A DNA stretch of 64,000 bases, taken from NCBI GenBank assembly GCA_022478985.1, contig JAKSZP010002704.1:124001-188000 (forward strand). The letters run 5' to 3'. A program made the position numbers and the translations under genes. This DNA comes from Massospora cicadina. Its lineage: Eukaryota > Entomophthoromycota > Entomophthoromycetes > Entomophthorales > Entomophthoraceae. Of this stretch, positions 33,051 through 44,587 are shown piece after piece; the first letter of the stretch is position 1; each line of letters begins with the position of its first letter. The notes under the pieces are model-generated. The model had not been told where the DNA came from. It saw only the letters and a program-made list of their open reading frames with translations, and searched no databases.

Positions 33051-34253
33051 TCAAAAAAATTTTTTAGTTGGGATAGGTCCCAAGTCAGTTTCAACCAGAG
33101 CTTGGGTGCAACGATTGGGTGAGATCAAATCTCCCATCGGATCCTCAGATTGAGTGGCCCACTCAGCATGGGCTTCCCAATCTGATTGGATGATGGATTC
33201 CCGAGTTGCTTCTGCCGCGAAGGTCTCCATGTCCTCCTGGAGTTGTGAGTGTGGGATGGCGGTGGTGGCCTTGGCCACTTCCTTGGCCACGGCCCTATGG
33301 GCCTGCTTAGCCTTCTTTCACTCCTGCAGGGAGATGGGCTTTACCAATAGTTAGCAGCCTTGTGCTCCCCACGGGAAAGCCTCCTTGGTGCTTGCGATTG
33401 GTTTGTAGTGCACCTCTCCGCTGGCCATGGCCGCCGAGGGGTGCTCTCAGAATGTGATGCCCTCCTTAATGGGGCATGCGTGCGCCTTATGGCCAAACGT
33501 GTCACAGTGGGTGCAAATGGGGGGCGCACTGTCCACGGTTACCCAGAATGGGTGGGTGGTATGCCCTGCAATATCAATAAAAGTGGAGTGCAGGATCTGG
33601 GTTAGGTCCTTCGCAATCTCCTCAGTTGGGGTCAGAACAGCGATGGCTTTGCCGGTGCACAGGTGTGGCATCAGTGTGAAGCGTTGCATTTTGATAGATT
33701 ATATTTTGCCATATACGGCGAGACCATCTTTCAGGTGTTGCTCCAAAATGTCACATTTTACTATAGTAGGCAAAAAGTCAAATGTGAGGAAAATTTGGTT
33801 TGATTTTGTCCATCTGGTGCATTTGGTTTCGACGACCCATTGCCCTTTGGGGAGGTTGACCACTATGCGCACTGCTGCAGCCTCGTCTGCTGCTATTTTG
33901 CTTTTGAAACCTAGGTCCAGCCAACTGTGCGACATGGAGTGAGATGCAACATACACCGCGGTCAGGAAAATTTTGTGTACATCTTCACAAAATTTTTCCC
34001 ATAAGGCCGTTTTTTGGATGTCCAGATACACACAGACTCCGAATTCCACTGACAAAAGTGGCTGGGAGTGTGGCGTGTTGATGTACTGGTTGCATCGTGC
34101 TTGCCACGCGAGTATCTCTGGGGAAATTGTGACCGCCAGTTTTTTGAGATTTTTGTCTATTCTGCCGGATTCTCTGGGGCGTTTTTGAACGTTGGAGGCC
34201 GCAGGCCTTCCGCCTGCTCCTCTTACCTTGCTTGCCCAACTGCTCCCTGACAT
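33051..34253 (-). pseudogene. LINE 2 ORF1 (gag-like RNA-binding protein with CCHC knuckle)
   Basis: From ATG at 34253: SSWASKVRGAGGRPAASNVQ, then a 184-codon frame to TAA near 33699. After this single stop the same frame goes on to ICTHCDTFGHKAHACPI (about 33500-33550), a C-X2-C-X4-H-X4-C zinc knuckle, then ends with breaks near 33447 and 33340. A third piece (33290-33051) is in the same frame. A further piece at 33094-32840 in another frame, rich in Lys and Ala, may be the real C-terminus after a slip in the AAAAAAATTTTTT run near 33056. It would package LINE RNA. Confidence 0.82.
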
Positions 34254-34604
34254 GGGCGCAGACTAATCTCCTCTGTGAGATTATCAAACTAGATTCAGTC
34301 TTGAATTGAATAGGTTGCAAAAGTGTTTGCAACGAGAAAGAAAAGTGGCTTTCAATTAGTACACCTGATAGTTAATCAATATCAGATGCCCCTATTTTGT
34401 CAGCAACTTCGCCTGACGAGATCTTAAGCATTCATCAGGATCAATCCTCAATGGATACCACCAGGCAAATATCCCAAAATTCCCCAAGCATAATTACTCC
34501 AAAATCTGGGCCATCTGATTTCCAATTCACCTTGATTTAGGGAATTATCCCCTAGCAATTCCTGGTAATCTAGCAGGCTGCAAATATGGGCAAAAATACC
34601 AACA

Positions 34605-35780
34605 GATGCCAAGTCCACAAGCAGTGGGGCAGGGGCGCTTGAGTGCTGCTCTAGCCGGGGAGCAGTTTTGAAAGACTTGGCAACCAAATGGATGGAAGGG
34701 TTTCTGTTAAATGGATGCTCAGTAATGAATGAAGCAGCAGGTTTGTCATTGAGGTAAGGCAGATTATCACATTTATGATCCACTGCTGTGTGGCAGGGTC
34801 AAGCGACCAGATAACCCAGTCATTGATCATTGGCAGGAGAACTTAGGCGACAGCACATTTTGTCTGATCGATTGGTGGAATTTTTATTAAATTAATAAGG
34901 CAGATGGAGGCTGCGGCAAGCTAGATGGGGAATTTGAATTTTATTAAGTGAATGATAAGAGAATGAACTTATAACTGCCCCAGCCAGGGCAGTTGCCTTA
35001 AGAACTGGGAAAAATGCATGGGGAAGGTATCATGGGATAGGCCATTCAGGTTTTAGCAATGGGATTTTGTTGGCTGGCTTGGAGGGTGGTAGAATGATGC
35101 TTCAGATTTCAGCAAAAGTCAAGAAAACTTTTGCAAATTTTTCCAGATTCCCGGGGCCAAACCAAGTTGATACTACCAATATGGGTCCTGGTCATCTGAG
35201 TTGGCCTATTCGTGTGATTTGGGTGTTCCAGATTTGTCCCAGGAGGCAGGGGCCCCTGGATCAGATTGTTTGCAACTTGAACCGACCCCTTGGTTAGAAT
35301 ACTTGTGCAATCTGAACTCCCTGGATCCATTTTGGAGCATTGGGGCAGATAGTCCAAGTCGTTTGGGACCTGATTCGAGATCTGAGCCATACCCTGATCT
35401 AATTTCTGGTGCAGGCCAGTCTGGACCAGCTCCCCCAGTCCAGAATTTGCAGACCAGGCTCCAATGTTAAGAAATTCTGTTTAACCAAAATTCTGATATA
35501 GTTTGACTGGAGAGTGGGTGGTCCCAGGGACCTGTCCATGCCCCCTGGTGTGCGCAATCTCCCTGAAGACTCCTTCTATCAAACTTGCCAGGGTTGAGGA
35601 GGGGGAAGAGGTTGTAATGGGGTATCTTTTGGGGGAGAGCAGTCACCCAGCGCTCATCTATCACATGAGTTAGGTCGCTCAGCTGTAACAGAGAGTCCAC
35701 TAAATCCCTTGTGGCCCCTTTTCATCTGGAAGTGGTGTTGATCCCTATCCAGTTGCAAGGGCTGGTCCCCAGGACTTACA
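34605..35780 (-). repeat. 5' LTR of element D, second piece
   Basis: Continues the LTR begun at 27674-28141; GATGC at 34605-34609 is the second TSD copy. Ends on + with CAGGACTTACA at 35780, the same as 23037. It contains the same TGGATCCATTTTGGAGCATTG block as 22581-22601. Confidence 0.92.
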
Positions 35781-37243
35781 ATGATAGGATAAGCTTCCCA
35801 ATTCGAATGGGAAGGGAAGATTATGCCCCGATAGCATGGGTATAGTGGGGTCCAGCGGTTCCAAATTCTTGCGTGTACTCCAAGTCAGGTGCTAGCTTTA
35901 TCTCCTTAATTAGCTTAGTGGAGATCACGTTGACTGGGGAGCCCATGTCCAGGATTGCCATTATTCAGACTTTTTAAATAACCACTTCAACCTTAGTTAG
36001 GGTTCCTCCAAAGTTAGGTGACAAGGCTAAGACTTCCTTGAGATGAAAAGTGGAGGTAAGCTTCTGAGCAGTCGTGGGGTATTTATCCAGGATGGATTTC
36101 ATGGTATGAACCCGCTGAATAGGTCAAATAAAGCTAGATATGAAGTGATCACCATAGTTGGCAGTGTCAATAACTTTTGGAAACCCTAGAATTTGGCTGA
36201 GGTATGTTTCCTCAAGTATGGTTCTATCATCTACTCCTTCAGCGTTCAAATGATCAGGAACCTCTACCTCAGCGGGAGCTTTCAATATGTAGTAACCAAC
36301 ATCATCATCACCTCCATCAAAGTCGTCCCCAAGGGTATTCTCAACAACTGGCAAGGCCTCGATGGGGGTAGGAGAGTTGGCCAGAGGGGTTGGAATAGCC
36401 TTAGGGCGCGCAATTGCCAGCTTAGCTGGAGGGTAAGCAAAGCAGCATTAAAGGGCTTATGCGGGCATATGGTTGTTACTACCTTACAGGGCTTTGATAC
36501 ATAAGAAGGAGTGAAATCCTTTTTAAAACGCATTGAGGGAGCAGGTTTAGCAGGGAAGTGGGAAACAGGTGATCTCACTCTTCTCTATTCAACAGGTGGA
36601 AGCTTCTTAATAGCTAACACTGAAGGTTTCACCTCAGCATCATTTGAGTTAGCACATAATTGGAAGTCGGCCACTTTGAACAAAGCCTCTTTAATGTCGT
36701 GGATATTTTTAAAGTGGCGTTTCACTGAGATGATATGTCTGGCTAGAGAGGGTCAAGAGGCTATCCCAGTTAACAGGGCAGCGATGGCATCATCAAGGGT
36801 AAGCATGTTAGAGGTGGTCAACCTTTGCACAACAAGATAAAATTGTTTAGCAAAAACAATGGCTTATTCACCTTCCAACATAATAATGCTCATAAAGGCC
36901 TGTTTTTCCCTGTGTAGACTCTGTTTTGATCCAAATTCAGCCAGAAGAGCCTCCTTCACTTCTGCCCACATGTATGAAGGGTTCAGGTTAAAGACTACAT
37001 CTCTTGCACTAGATGACTTAAACAAGAAAGGATGTGGAGAACTTTTTGCTTGTCTGTGGCACCATCCATAGCAGCTTTGTAAACATACAGGAAGGCAGCA
37101 TTACTCCCTTCATCGGGAAGGAACTTTTCTTTAAGTGGAAGTTTGTAAGGGCGCTGTTCAAGCTCCTTAAGGCAGGATAAAGCATTTACTAGTTGCTTTT
37201 CAAGAGCAACTAAATTTTGGCATACAGGGTTTCCCTGTAGTGA
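35781..37243 (-). pseudogene. Element E gag and start of protease
   Basis: On minus from 37243: a gag-like segment with MWAEVKEALLAEFGSKQSL (about 36920-36980), comparable to the gag of element C (AEAKAAIMKEFGSP). A Lys/Pro-rich spacer and many stops follow. Near 35900-35960 is AILDMGSPVNVISTKLIKE, an aspartic-protease active-site region. The reading reaches 35781 and continues in element E at 21397 on the other side of D. Numerous stops and frame changes show it is dead. Confidence 0.75.
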
Positions 37244-38673
37244 TGTAAGTCCCAGGAACGTCCCCTGGGCGTCTATCGGGCCATTTTCCCATTCCTGAGC
37301 AAGAAGGTACTGAAGAGGATGGCTGTACCCCTCATTACTCAGGGCGATCTGCCCATGTGGTAGATGAGCGCTGGGTAATAGCTCTTCCGCTTCAGATCCC
37401 TCCCCCAGTACCCACACTTACCTCAGCAGAACTGCTATGGGAATTTAGTGAAATCTGTGCCAAGATCACCGAAATGAAATCAATCAGAACAAAATTGAGT
37501 GGCTTCATCCTGATGTTCAAATTTCAAATGGTCAAAAAGGGATGAAGACTGATCTATCAGCTGGAATGACTGATGGTTTCAATTTGGCTAACACTACAAT
37601 TGAAAAAATCACCCCCCTCCCAAAATCATCAGGGGATCATCCCCGATGGGCTGGTAACAGCATTGGGCACCATTGACAAGGGCTTGAAGCTCCCTGCTGG
37701 TAAATTAGGTGTTGCGCCCAAAGCAACAATTCTGACTAAATGAATGGCCCAGTAACTAGGCATGGGTGGGTTGGGCATCCCAAACCCATTCCCAACCAAA
37801 TGGGCCCACCCCTATGCGGGGTGGCCTTGGGGGATTCCCGCTGCTCATCAGGCCAAATGCCATCGTGCCAACCATTGGAAACATAGCTGAGCCTCGGTTT
37901 GGATGTTCGAGGTCAAAATGACAGTGACTCAGCCTGCTTCTGAATTCTTTGATGTCAGTTTCCAGTGAACTTAACCACCTCATTTCCAAATAATTGCCAG
38001 TTTGGTTGAAATTGAGGGTCCAGATCCCAGCTTGTCCCCGCACCAATTGACCACTATTTAATCAGTTGCATTGCACTGAGAAAATTGTTGGTCAATTTTC
38101 TTCCTTTTCCTTTTGCAATAAAATTTTGTCTCAAAACTCAATCAATTTTTATTTCAGTTGATTTCCTTCTGGCCGCATCCCCAATGGCTTTTCCCTGGTG
38201 GCACATCGGTCCATACACTGGATGGGCTCTACCAGTACTCATGGTCACTATGGCCCCCACCATCGTAGTTTGGATTCAGCGAGCTAGATACTTCTGGCAA
38301 TTTAACCCTGTTGTTAGAACTTTTGACAACAATATATAGGGATCTTGTGGGCTTATGTCAACCATTTTCAAGAAAGGATCCACCCCTTATCTCCCCAGTC
38401 AAACCAGCCCTCATATTCCGGTGAACTCTGAAACTATTTCTGTGGCTCCGCCCCCTGCAGCAAGGCCTCCAGGATCTGGGGCAGGCTTGATGTGGTTTGT
38501 TCTCAGGATCATATTCACTGTTGTCCTACACCAACGATTCGTCATTTCCCAATGCCCAGCTCCATACAACGTCATTCAGTTGGCAATGCCTCTGGCATTC
38601 TGGTTTGCCTTTTGGGTGCTTACACATCCTGACTGGCAGGCCAGTCTAAACTTCTTCTGCCATTTCCATGACA
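37244..38673 (+). repeat. 5' LTR of element F (1430 bp)
   Basis: Identical length and order to 43144-44573. It carries CAATAAAATTTTG (38115-38130) as a likely polyadenylation region. The frames within it (such as 37357-37545 and 38085-38339) occur in both LTRs and are not considered genes. Confidence 0.95.
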
Positions 38674-38829
38674 TAATTGACCAACCATTGTTTCCAGCCA
38701 TTTCTTCCTGCTCTTCAAGGTGGGCGCTGCAGTGGTTACCCTTTACCAAAGGAATGTGCAATCAGTAGCCTGCTTTTTGTTGTTTGTTTGGTCACTTTCC
38801 AATTTTGGGAATAGTATCCGCTCTACCTT

Positions 38830-40058
38830 GTAGAATCTTCTTCAGACCGCCCAAGCTGCGCGGATTGCTGCTCCTCCCCCTCCCACTAGCCCAGAAGGAA
38901 GCTCAAGTGTTTCTTCCCAGGAGATAGCCAATCAAGTTCTTGACGCCCTCGCTGAGGTGCAAATGCATACAGCAATTGCGCTTAATAATGCCTCTGCATT
39001 ATCTCATGCCCAACAAGGGCTCACGTTGTTGGACACTGTGGAAGGGGACGCCCGCCGTGGGGTTAGAGGCCTTCTGCGCTCTTCCTCACAAGCAGGAGAC
39101 CCAACTCCACTGATGGCTGTAATGTCAGCTGCCTTAAAACCCCCTGTGTCACGCTCAGACCACCTATTCAGATTGTCTATGCCATGGCCAAAGCCCCTAG
39201 CTTGGCTTCGTTGATTTCTACCTTCCATATAATGGCTCCCACGCTGGGTTTCTCTATCGATATGCTTCAGGCAGTCTTTAGATCAGGCTTTAATTCAGTT
39301 TCTGCTCATCATAAGGTCTGGTCCACTGTCCAAGGAACAGTAGATCAAATATGTGCTACCATGACTACTATTAATGCCTTCCCCGCCATGCTTCCCATTA
39401 TCAGAAGGGGAATTTCATGATAGGATTCAGCAAAGATGCGGATGAAGTGTCTATCTTTGAACCAGTGGTAGACCCAGTTGCCAATCCTGTCGCAACTCCT
39501 GTGTCCAAGTTGGCTGACACAGGGTCGCTTATAAATGAATCTGTAAAAGCCCAGATGAAGGAATTCAGCTATCCCACCCTCATACTTCCAATTTTTGCTC
39601 CTGCAAAAGCCCCTGACCTTATCCCAAATTTGTCAGTTATTTCTTCAGTTGCAACAGAATCGGCCAAATCTTCCAATAAACAAAACTTCACTTATTTCTT
39701 ATTGCCTATGAAGATTAGTGTCAGCTCGCACCATGTCTCCTTTGAGGCCCTGGTGGACACCGGAGCCATGGGGAACTTCATGAGTGTCAAGTTGGCCCAA
39801 CAATTAGAACTGGAAATAGATGCGGGTCCCTTGGTGATGGTAACTTCATCTACCTCCCAGACCTCATATGTCATCTGTCAGCCAGTACCTTTTTCAATCC
39901 ACCAGTTTAGCTTCTGTGATCGTTTTTCTGCTATGCCAAACTTGGTGTTTCCAGTGATCTTAGGAGTGAAAGGTGGCGCTGACAACATGTCAAGATTCAA
40001 TTGGAGTCTAATATGTTGTCATTTGCCAATGATCAACTGGAGGGTGAATTACCTCTGA
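38830..40058 (+). pseudogene. Element F gag and aspartic protease
   Basis: The gag part includes VEGDARRGVRGLLRSSSQAG (about 39038-39098), shared with element D. A frame 39417-40058 then carries FEALVDTGAMGNFMSVKLAQ (about 39742-39800), whose DTGA is the protease catalytic motif, and PNLVFPVILGVKGGAD. Gag is broken by frame changes near 38960 and 39214. A frameshift near 40000-40050 separates protease from RT. Confidence 0.85.
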
Positions 40059-41103
40059 TTGACACTCTTAAGAAAACACAAGGCCGCAGGTCTATTACTT
40101 CCCTCATCACTCCTGCAGGCATACCGGCCAATTTTCCTGAAAGCTTAATGCACTATCAAAGTATCTTTGACTCAGAAAAGGTGGATCATCTGCCTCCTCA
40201 CACTAGGTTCAACTGTGGATTTCAAATGACTGTGGAGTTGGTGAATATCAACCGTCTGTTGTATCCCCATACAGCGGAGGAGGAGATTGCACTCAACACT
40301 TGGTTGGACAATATGCTGAAAAAAGGGTGGCTGTTTAAGGAGACCTCACCCATTGTGTCCCCCATCGTCTTTTTCAAAAAAGCAGATGGTTCCCTCTGTC
40401 CCTGCATAAATTACGGCCACTTAAACAAAGTGACGGTTTATGATCCCTACCTCTTGCCTCTGGAGCAGAAAATCAGCCAGGCAATCGCTAAATCCCGAGT
40501 GTTCTCTAAGTTGAATCTGGTGAACATTTTTAACCAAATTTAGATAATGAAAGGGCAAGTATGGTTAACAGCGATCTAGACAAAGTGCAGCATTTTCCAA
40601 TTCCGCGTAATGCCCTTTAGGATGAAGAATGCCCCGCTAAGTTTCAACACATGATTGACAATGTACAGGGTGACCTCCAGTTTACCTGTGCAGTTGCATA
40701 CATCGATGACATTCTGGTTCACTCCCTGACTCCCAAACAACGCGCTACTGACTTGGAAGCAGTTGTGGCCGCCTTGCATAAGGCAGGATTGTTTGTCAAG
40801 CCTTCTAAATGTGAGTTCTATAAGGAGGAGGTTACCTTTCTTGGGAACCTCATCCTTAAAGATGGTTACACAATTCCTCCCAATAAGTTGGACGCAATCC
40901 AAGAATGGCCAACCCTGGCTACCCAGAAACAACTACGGAGTTTCTTAGGAACCATCATTTTCTTAAAAATATTTTCCCTGGCCCTTTCCCAGCTGGTTGC
41001 CCCGCTCCACCCCCTTACAGGGAAAAACATACCATTTCGCTGGTTGCCTGAATGCCAATATGTGTTCAAATTGATTAAATGGTGTTTGTGTCCCCTCCCA
41101 TTT
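40001..41103 (+). pseudogene. Element F reverse transcriptase
   Basis: The first frame (to 40543) shows KKGWLFKETSPIVSPIVFFK, ADGSLCPCINYGHLNKVTVY and AIAKSRVFSKLNLVNIFN. After stops and a frame change near 40543-40650 comes MIDNVQGDLQFTCAVAYIDD, so the catalytic YIDD lies at about 40700-40711. FYKEEVTFLGNLILKDGYTI and LRSFLGTIIFLKIFSLALSQ then end at TAG 41103. The catalytic aspartates are intact but the frame is not continuous. Confidence 0.9.
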
Positions 41104-42405
41104 TAGAACATGCCAATCCCTCCAAGCCATATATTGTTGCTTGAGATGCCTCATTGGTAGCAGTGGGGGTGGTGCTGCTCCAGGAGCATGATGGCTTGGA
41201 ACACCCGGTCGCCTATTTTTCCCAGAAGTTCACCTCTATGGAGCAGTCTTGGGCCATTTATGACAAGGAGTTGGCAGCCATTTCATGGGCATTAACTCAT
41301 TGGAGGTATCTGTTACAGGGTGCTCAACATGAGTTAAAGGTCCGCACAGATCACCAGGCTCTTTTGTACTTTTGTAAAACCCAAAAACTGGCGCATCAGC
41401 AAGCCCAAACCTATCAAGACCTGTGCTTTTTTAACTTCAAATATGAATTTGTAAAAGGTGCACTCAACGTACTTCCCAATCTCCTCAGCTGCATCCCCGC
41501 CCACCGTTCCTTGGACCCAGAGGAAGTGGATCTCATTATCATGAATCCTGCTGCCCAAATCCTGTCTATTGTCCCCCCTGTCATTTCATTCTTTGCTCTG
41601 GCTCCTGACACCCCATTTGTTGCTCAGGTCTTAGCCAGTCAAATGGCCTGCACTGAGGATGTGGAGTTAGTTAAGCAGTTGGCTTACCTGAGTCATAAAC
41701 ACTCCCTATACTCCTTGGAGGAGGGGATCATTTATTCTCAGTCTCATATCTGGGTTCCCCCTCCTTCCAAACTAATGCATTCTGCGCACATCATGATCCC
41801 CCCACAGTCAGTCATCCCAGCAACAAGAAATGCATCAGCTTGATCAAGTGGACCTACAATTAGGCAGGTTTAACTAAAGAAGTTCTGGCCTGGATCGCTT
41901 ATTGCATTACTTGTGCTAGGGCTAAGTCAGATCACTCTGGTAAAAATGGTCTTTTACACCCCTTACAGCAGGCGGAGGGTCCATGGACTTTGGTGTCCAT
42001 GGACTTTATCGTCAAACTCCCCATCTCTAACAGGTTCACAGCGGTGATGGTGGTGGATCAATTCAAAAAATTTTCCCTCTTTATACCTTGTACTTCCACA
42101 ATCACATCGGAGGAAAGCGCCCATCTTTTGTATACCATGTGTTTTTGATGTTTGGTTTCCCCCAGGAGATCATCAGTGACCGTTGTTCACAGTTCACCAT
42201 GCGGTTTTGGAGAAAACTCCTATATATCCTTAAAATATCCCCCTGTCATTCCACTGTGTATCATCCCCAGTCCAATGGACAGACCAAGTGAGTTAATTAA
42301 GTCCTCAAAAAGTACCTGCGTTGCTATGCTGCAGCCACGCAGGACACCTGGGCTAACGATCTTTCCCTATCTCAATTCACTTATAATAATGGGACTCACG
42401 CGTCC
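41104..42405 (+). pseudogene. Element F RNase H and integrase
   Basis: RNase H: VGVVLLQEHDGLEHPVAYFS and QSWAIYDKELAAISWALTHW, then VRTDHQALLYFC (41154-41380). The integrase zinc-binding part is weak (about 41860-41950). The core has FTAVMVVDQFKKFSLFIPC (about 42035-42090) and FGFPQEIISDRCSQFTMRFW (about 42150-42210; a Cys replaces Gly in DRGxQF), then YHPQSNGQT. Breaks occur at 41843, near 41870 and at 42291. It is a dead copy. Confidence 0.87.
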
Positions 42406-43143
42406 ATGGGTTTTTCTCCCTACAAAGCAACATTGGGTTACAATCCTTCATTCTTGGTCAGACCTTGCTTGTGGCCTGAGGTTCAAGCTGCCGCGGATCA
42501 TGCTGACTATATCAGGTTGACTCAATCCTTAGTGCAGAAACACCTCACCAAAGCCATTGATGACTACAAGCAGTTCACAGATCGCAAGTGGCTCCTGGGT
42601 CACAATTTAATGGTGGGCTCCTATGTTATGCTCGATACCCATCATTTAATAATTCAAGCCCCTTCCCATAAGTTCTCTAGTAAACGTTCAGGCCCTCATT
42701 TGGTGGAGGAGGTCTTGGGTAATGGTGCGTTCTGGTCGAAGCTCCCTGCTCATTGGAAACAGCACCCCACCTTTCATGTTTCCCAGCTGTCACCCTTCAA
42801 GGGTACAGTTCCCACAGAACCTGAACCAATCATCATCAAGAATGGGGAAGAAGCCGAGGTAGATAATATCCTGGCATCCCAAAAATCCCAACAGTCCATA
42901 CAATACCTCGTGGCTTGGAAAGGGTATCCAGCATATGAAAACAGTTTGGTCAAGGCGCACAATTTCACAAACTGTATGGAACTGGTCGAAGCGTTCCATG
43001 TATCCCACCCTGAAGCTCCCCACCCCCCCCCAAAAAAAAGTTGCGACAGTTATGGCAATCAAGTTACCCAAGGTGCACAAGAATGTGGCTCTCACGCAGT
43101 TTCCCGGTGGTGGGGTCCTTCCCTTGGAAAAAGGAAAGGGTAA
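42406..43143 (+). pseudogene. Element F integrase C-terminal domain and chromodomain
   Basis: A 245-codon frame carries MGFSPYKATLGYNPSFLVRP, a GPY/F-type segment (FSSKRSGPHLVEEVLGNGAF), HPTFHVSQLSPFKG, then the chromodomain SQQSIQYLVAWKGYPAYENS (about 42885-42945). The end is shifted: at 43024-43040 a C9-A8 run appears to have slipped, because the alternative frame reads KKVATVMAIKLPKVHKNVAL, matching element D. The purine tract GGAAAAAGGAAAGGGTAA (43126-43143) precedes the 3' LTR. Confidence 0.9.
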
Positions 43144-44573
43144 TGTAAGTCCTGGGGAATGTCCCCTGGGCATCTATCAGGCCATTTTCCCATTCCTGAG
43201 CAAGAAGGTACCAAATAGGATGGCCATACCCCTTGTTACTCAGGGCAATCTTGCCCACGTGGTAGATGAGCACTGGGTAACAGCTCTTTCACTTCAGATC
43301 CCTCCCCCAGTACCCACACTTACCTCAGCAGAACTGCTATGGGAATTTAGTGAAATCTGCGCCAAGATCGCTGAAATGAAATCAATTGGAACAAAATTGA
43401 GTGGCAGTCAGCCCAATGTTTGAATTTCAAATGGTCAAAAAGGGATGGTGACTGATCTATCAGCTGGAATGGCTGATGTTTTTGATTCAGCCAACGCTAA
43501 AATCAAAAACATCACCCCCTTTCAAAATCATTGGGGATCATCCCCAACGGTCTGGTAACAGCATTGGGCACCATCGACAAGGGCTCAAAGCTACCTGCTG
43601 GCAAATTTGGCGTTGCGCCTGAAGCAATTATTCTGACCAAACGAATGGCCCAGCAACTGGTCATGGGTGGGTTAGGCATCCCAAACCTGTTTCCAACCAA
43701 ATGAACCCGCCCCTATATGGGGTGGCCTTGGGGATTACTGATGCTCATTGGGCCAAACGCCATCACATCAACCATCAGAAATGTAGCCAAGCCTCAAATT
43801 GGACGTTTGAGGTCGAACTGACAGTGACTTGGCCTGCCGCTGAATTCTTTGATGTCAGTTTCCAGTGAACTTAACCACCCCATTTCCAAATAATTGCCAA
43901 TTAGGTTGAAATTGAGGGTCCAGATCCCAGCTTGTCCCTGCACCAATTGACCACTATTTAATCAGTTGCATTGCACTGATAAAATTGTTGGTCAATTTTC
44001 TTCCTTTTCCTTTTGCAATAAAAATTTTGTCTCAAAACTCAATCAATTTTTATTTCAGTTGATTTCCTTCTGGCCGCATCCCCAATGGCTTTTCCCTGGT
44101 GGCCCATCGGTCCATACACTGGATGGGCTCTACCAGTACTCATGGTCACTATGGCCCCCACCATTGTAGATTGGGTTCAGCGAGCTAGATACTTCTGGCA
44201 ATTTAACCCTGTTGTTATGAAATTTTGACAAAAGTATATAGGGATCTTGTGGCCTTATGTCCACCATCTTCAAGCAAGGATCCACCCCTTGTCTCACCAG
44301 TCATACTAGCCTCATATTCTGGTGAACTCATTGAAACTATTTCTGTGGCTCCGCCCCCTGCAACAAGGCCTCCAGAATCTGGAGCGGACTTGATGTGGTT
44401 TTTTTCAGGATCATATTCACTGTTGTCCTACACCCAATCTGTTGTTTCCCAATGCCCGGCTCCATACAACGTCATTCAGTTGGCAATGCTTCTGGCATTC
44501 TGGTTTACCTTTTGGGTGCTTACGCATCTTGACTGGCAGGCCAGTCTAAACTTTTTCTGCCATTTCCATGACA
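43144..44573 (+). repeat. 3' LTR of element F (1430 bp)
   Basis: Starts TGTAAGTCCTGGGG right after the purine tract and ends CCATTTCCATGACA before TSD AGTGA. It matches the 5' LTR over its full length, with many C/T and G/A differences. Confidence 0.95.
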
Positions 44574-44587
44574 AGTGAGCACCATTT
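44574..44587 (-). other. Primer-binding-site region of element E, split by element F
   Basis: On minus, the bases after the 5' LTR of E are AAATGGTGCTCACT. Across insertion F (resuming at 37238) they continue as ACAGGG, giving TGGTGCTCACTACAGGG. TGG is the usual first triplet of a tRNA-primed site. Element C has GATGCTCACTACAGGGG in the same position (53244-53260). Confidence 0.65.

Larger units (their letters stand above)
29063..34357 (-). mobile_element. LINE 2: full-length two-ORF non-LTR retrotransposon (5295 bp), 16-bp TSD
   Basis: AGTACACCTGATAGTT occurs exactly at 29047-29062 and 34358-34373, and other copies of this LTR family (around 52320) show the site once. ORF1 with a zinc knuckle is followed by ORF2 with endonuclease, RT and a C-terminal cysteine motif. 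The 3' end (minus strand, near 29063) is short and AT-rich (ATAGATTAAAATTAA) instead of a long poly(A). The target is a solo LTR. Confidence 0.95.
28142..34604 (-). repeat. Solo LTR of family C (1152 bp), TSD GATGC, split by LINE 2
   Basis: Own sequence is 28142-29062 plus 34374-34604, 1152 bp, against 1151 bp for the 5' LTR of element C (52089-53239). On + it begins TGTAAAAATTTA and ends GCAAAAATACCAACA, the reverse complement of TGTTGG...TTTTTACA. GATGC is duplicated at 28137-28141 and 34605-34609. It sits in the 5' LTR of element D and has no internal element sequence, so it arose by LTR-LTR recombination. Confidence 0.94.
21398..35780 (-). mobile_element. Chromodomain Ty3/gypsy element D (with a nested solo LTR and LINE)
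   Basis: 3' LTR is 21398-23037 (1640 bp). Internal region is 23038-27673 (4636 bp). 5' LTR is 27674-28141 plus 34610-35780 (1639 bp once the inserted LTR is removed). Both LTRs read TGTCACAGAT...CAGGACTTACA on +. Flanks are CTGAT (21393-21397) and ATGAT (35781-35785), a 4/5 match. The insertion splits the protease of element E, and E coding lines up across it. D is related to F in gag, Pol and LTR sequence. Confidence 0.93.
37244..44573 (+). mobile_element. Complete chromodomain Ty3/gypsy element F (7330 bp), TSD AGTGA
   Basis: Two LTRs of 1430 bp (37244-38673 and 43144-44573) both run TGTAAGTCC...CCATGACA, flanked by AGTGA at 37239-37243 and 44574-44578. The internal region is 38674-43143 (4470 bp) with gag, protease, RT, RNase H, integrase and chromodomain. 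It inserted 14 bp inside the 5' LTR edge of element E, in the opposite orientation. The LTRs have diverged mainly by transitions. Confidence 0.96.

Noticed and set aside
21398..35780. Apparent 1.6-kb segmental duplication (21398-23037 versus 27674-28141 plus 34610-35780)
   Set aside because: Fully explained as the two LTRs of element D, one of them interrupted by a solo LTR.
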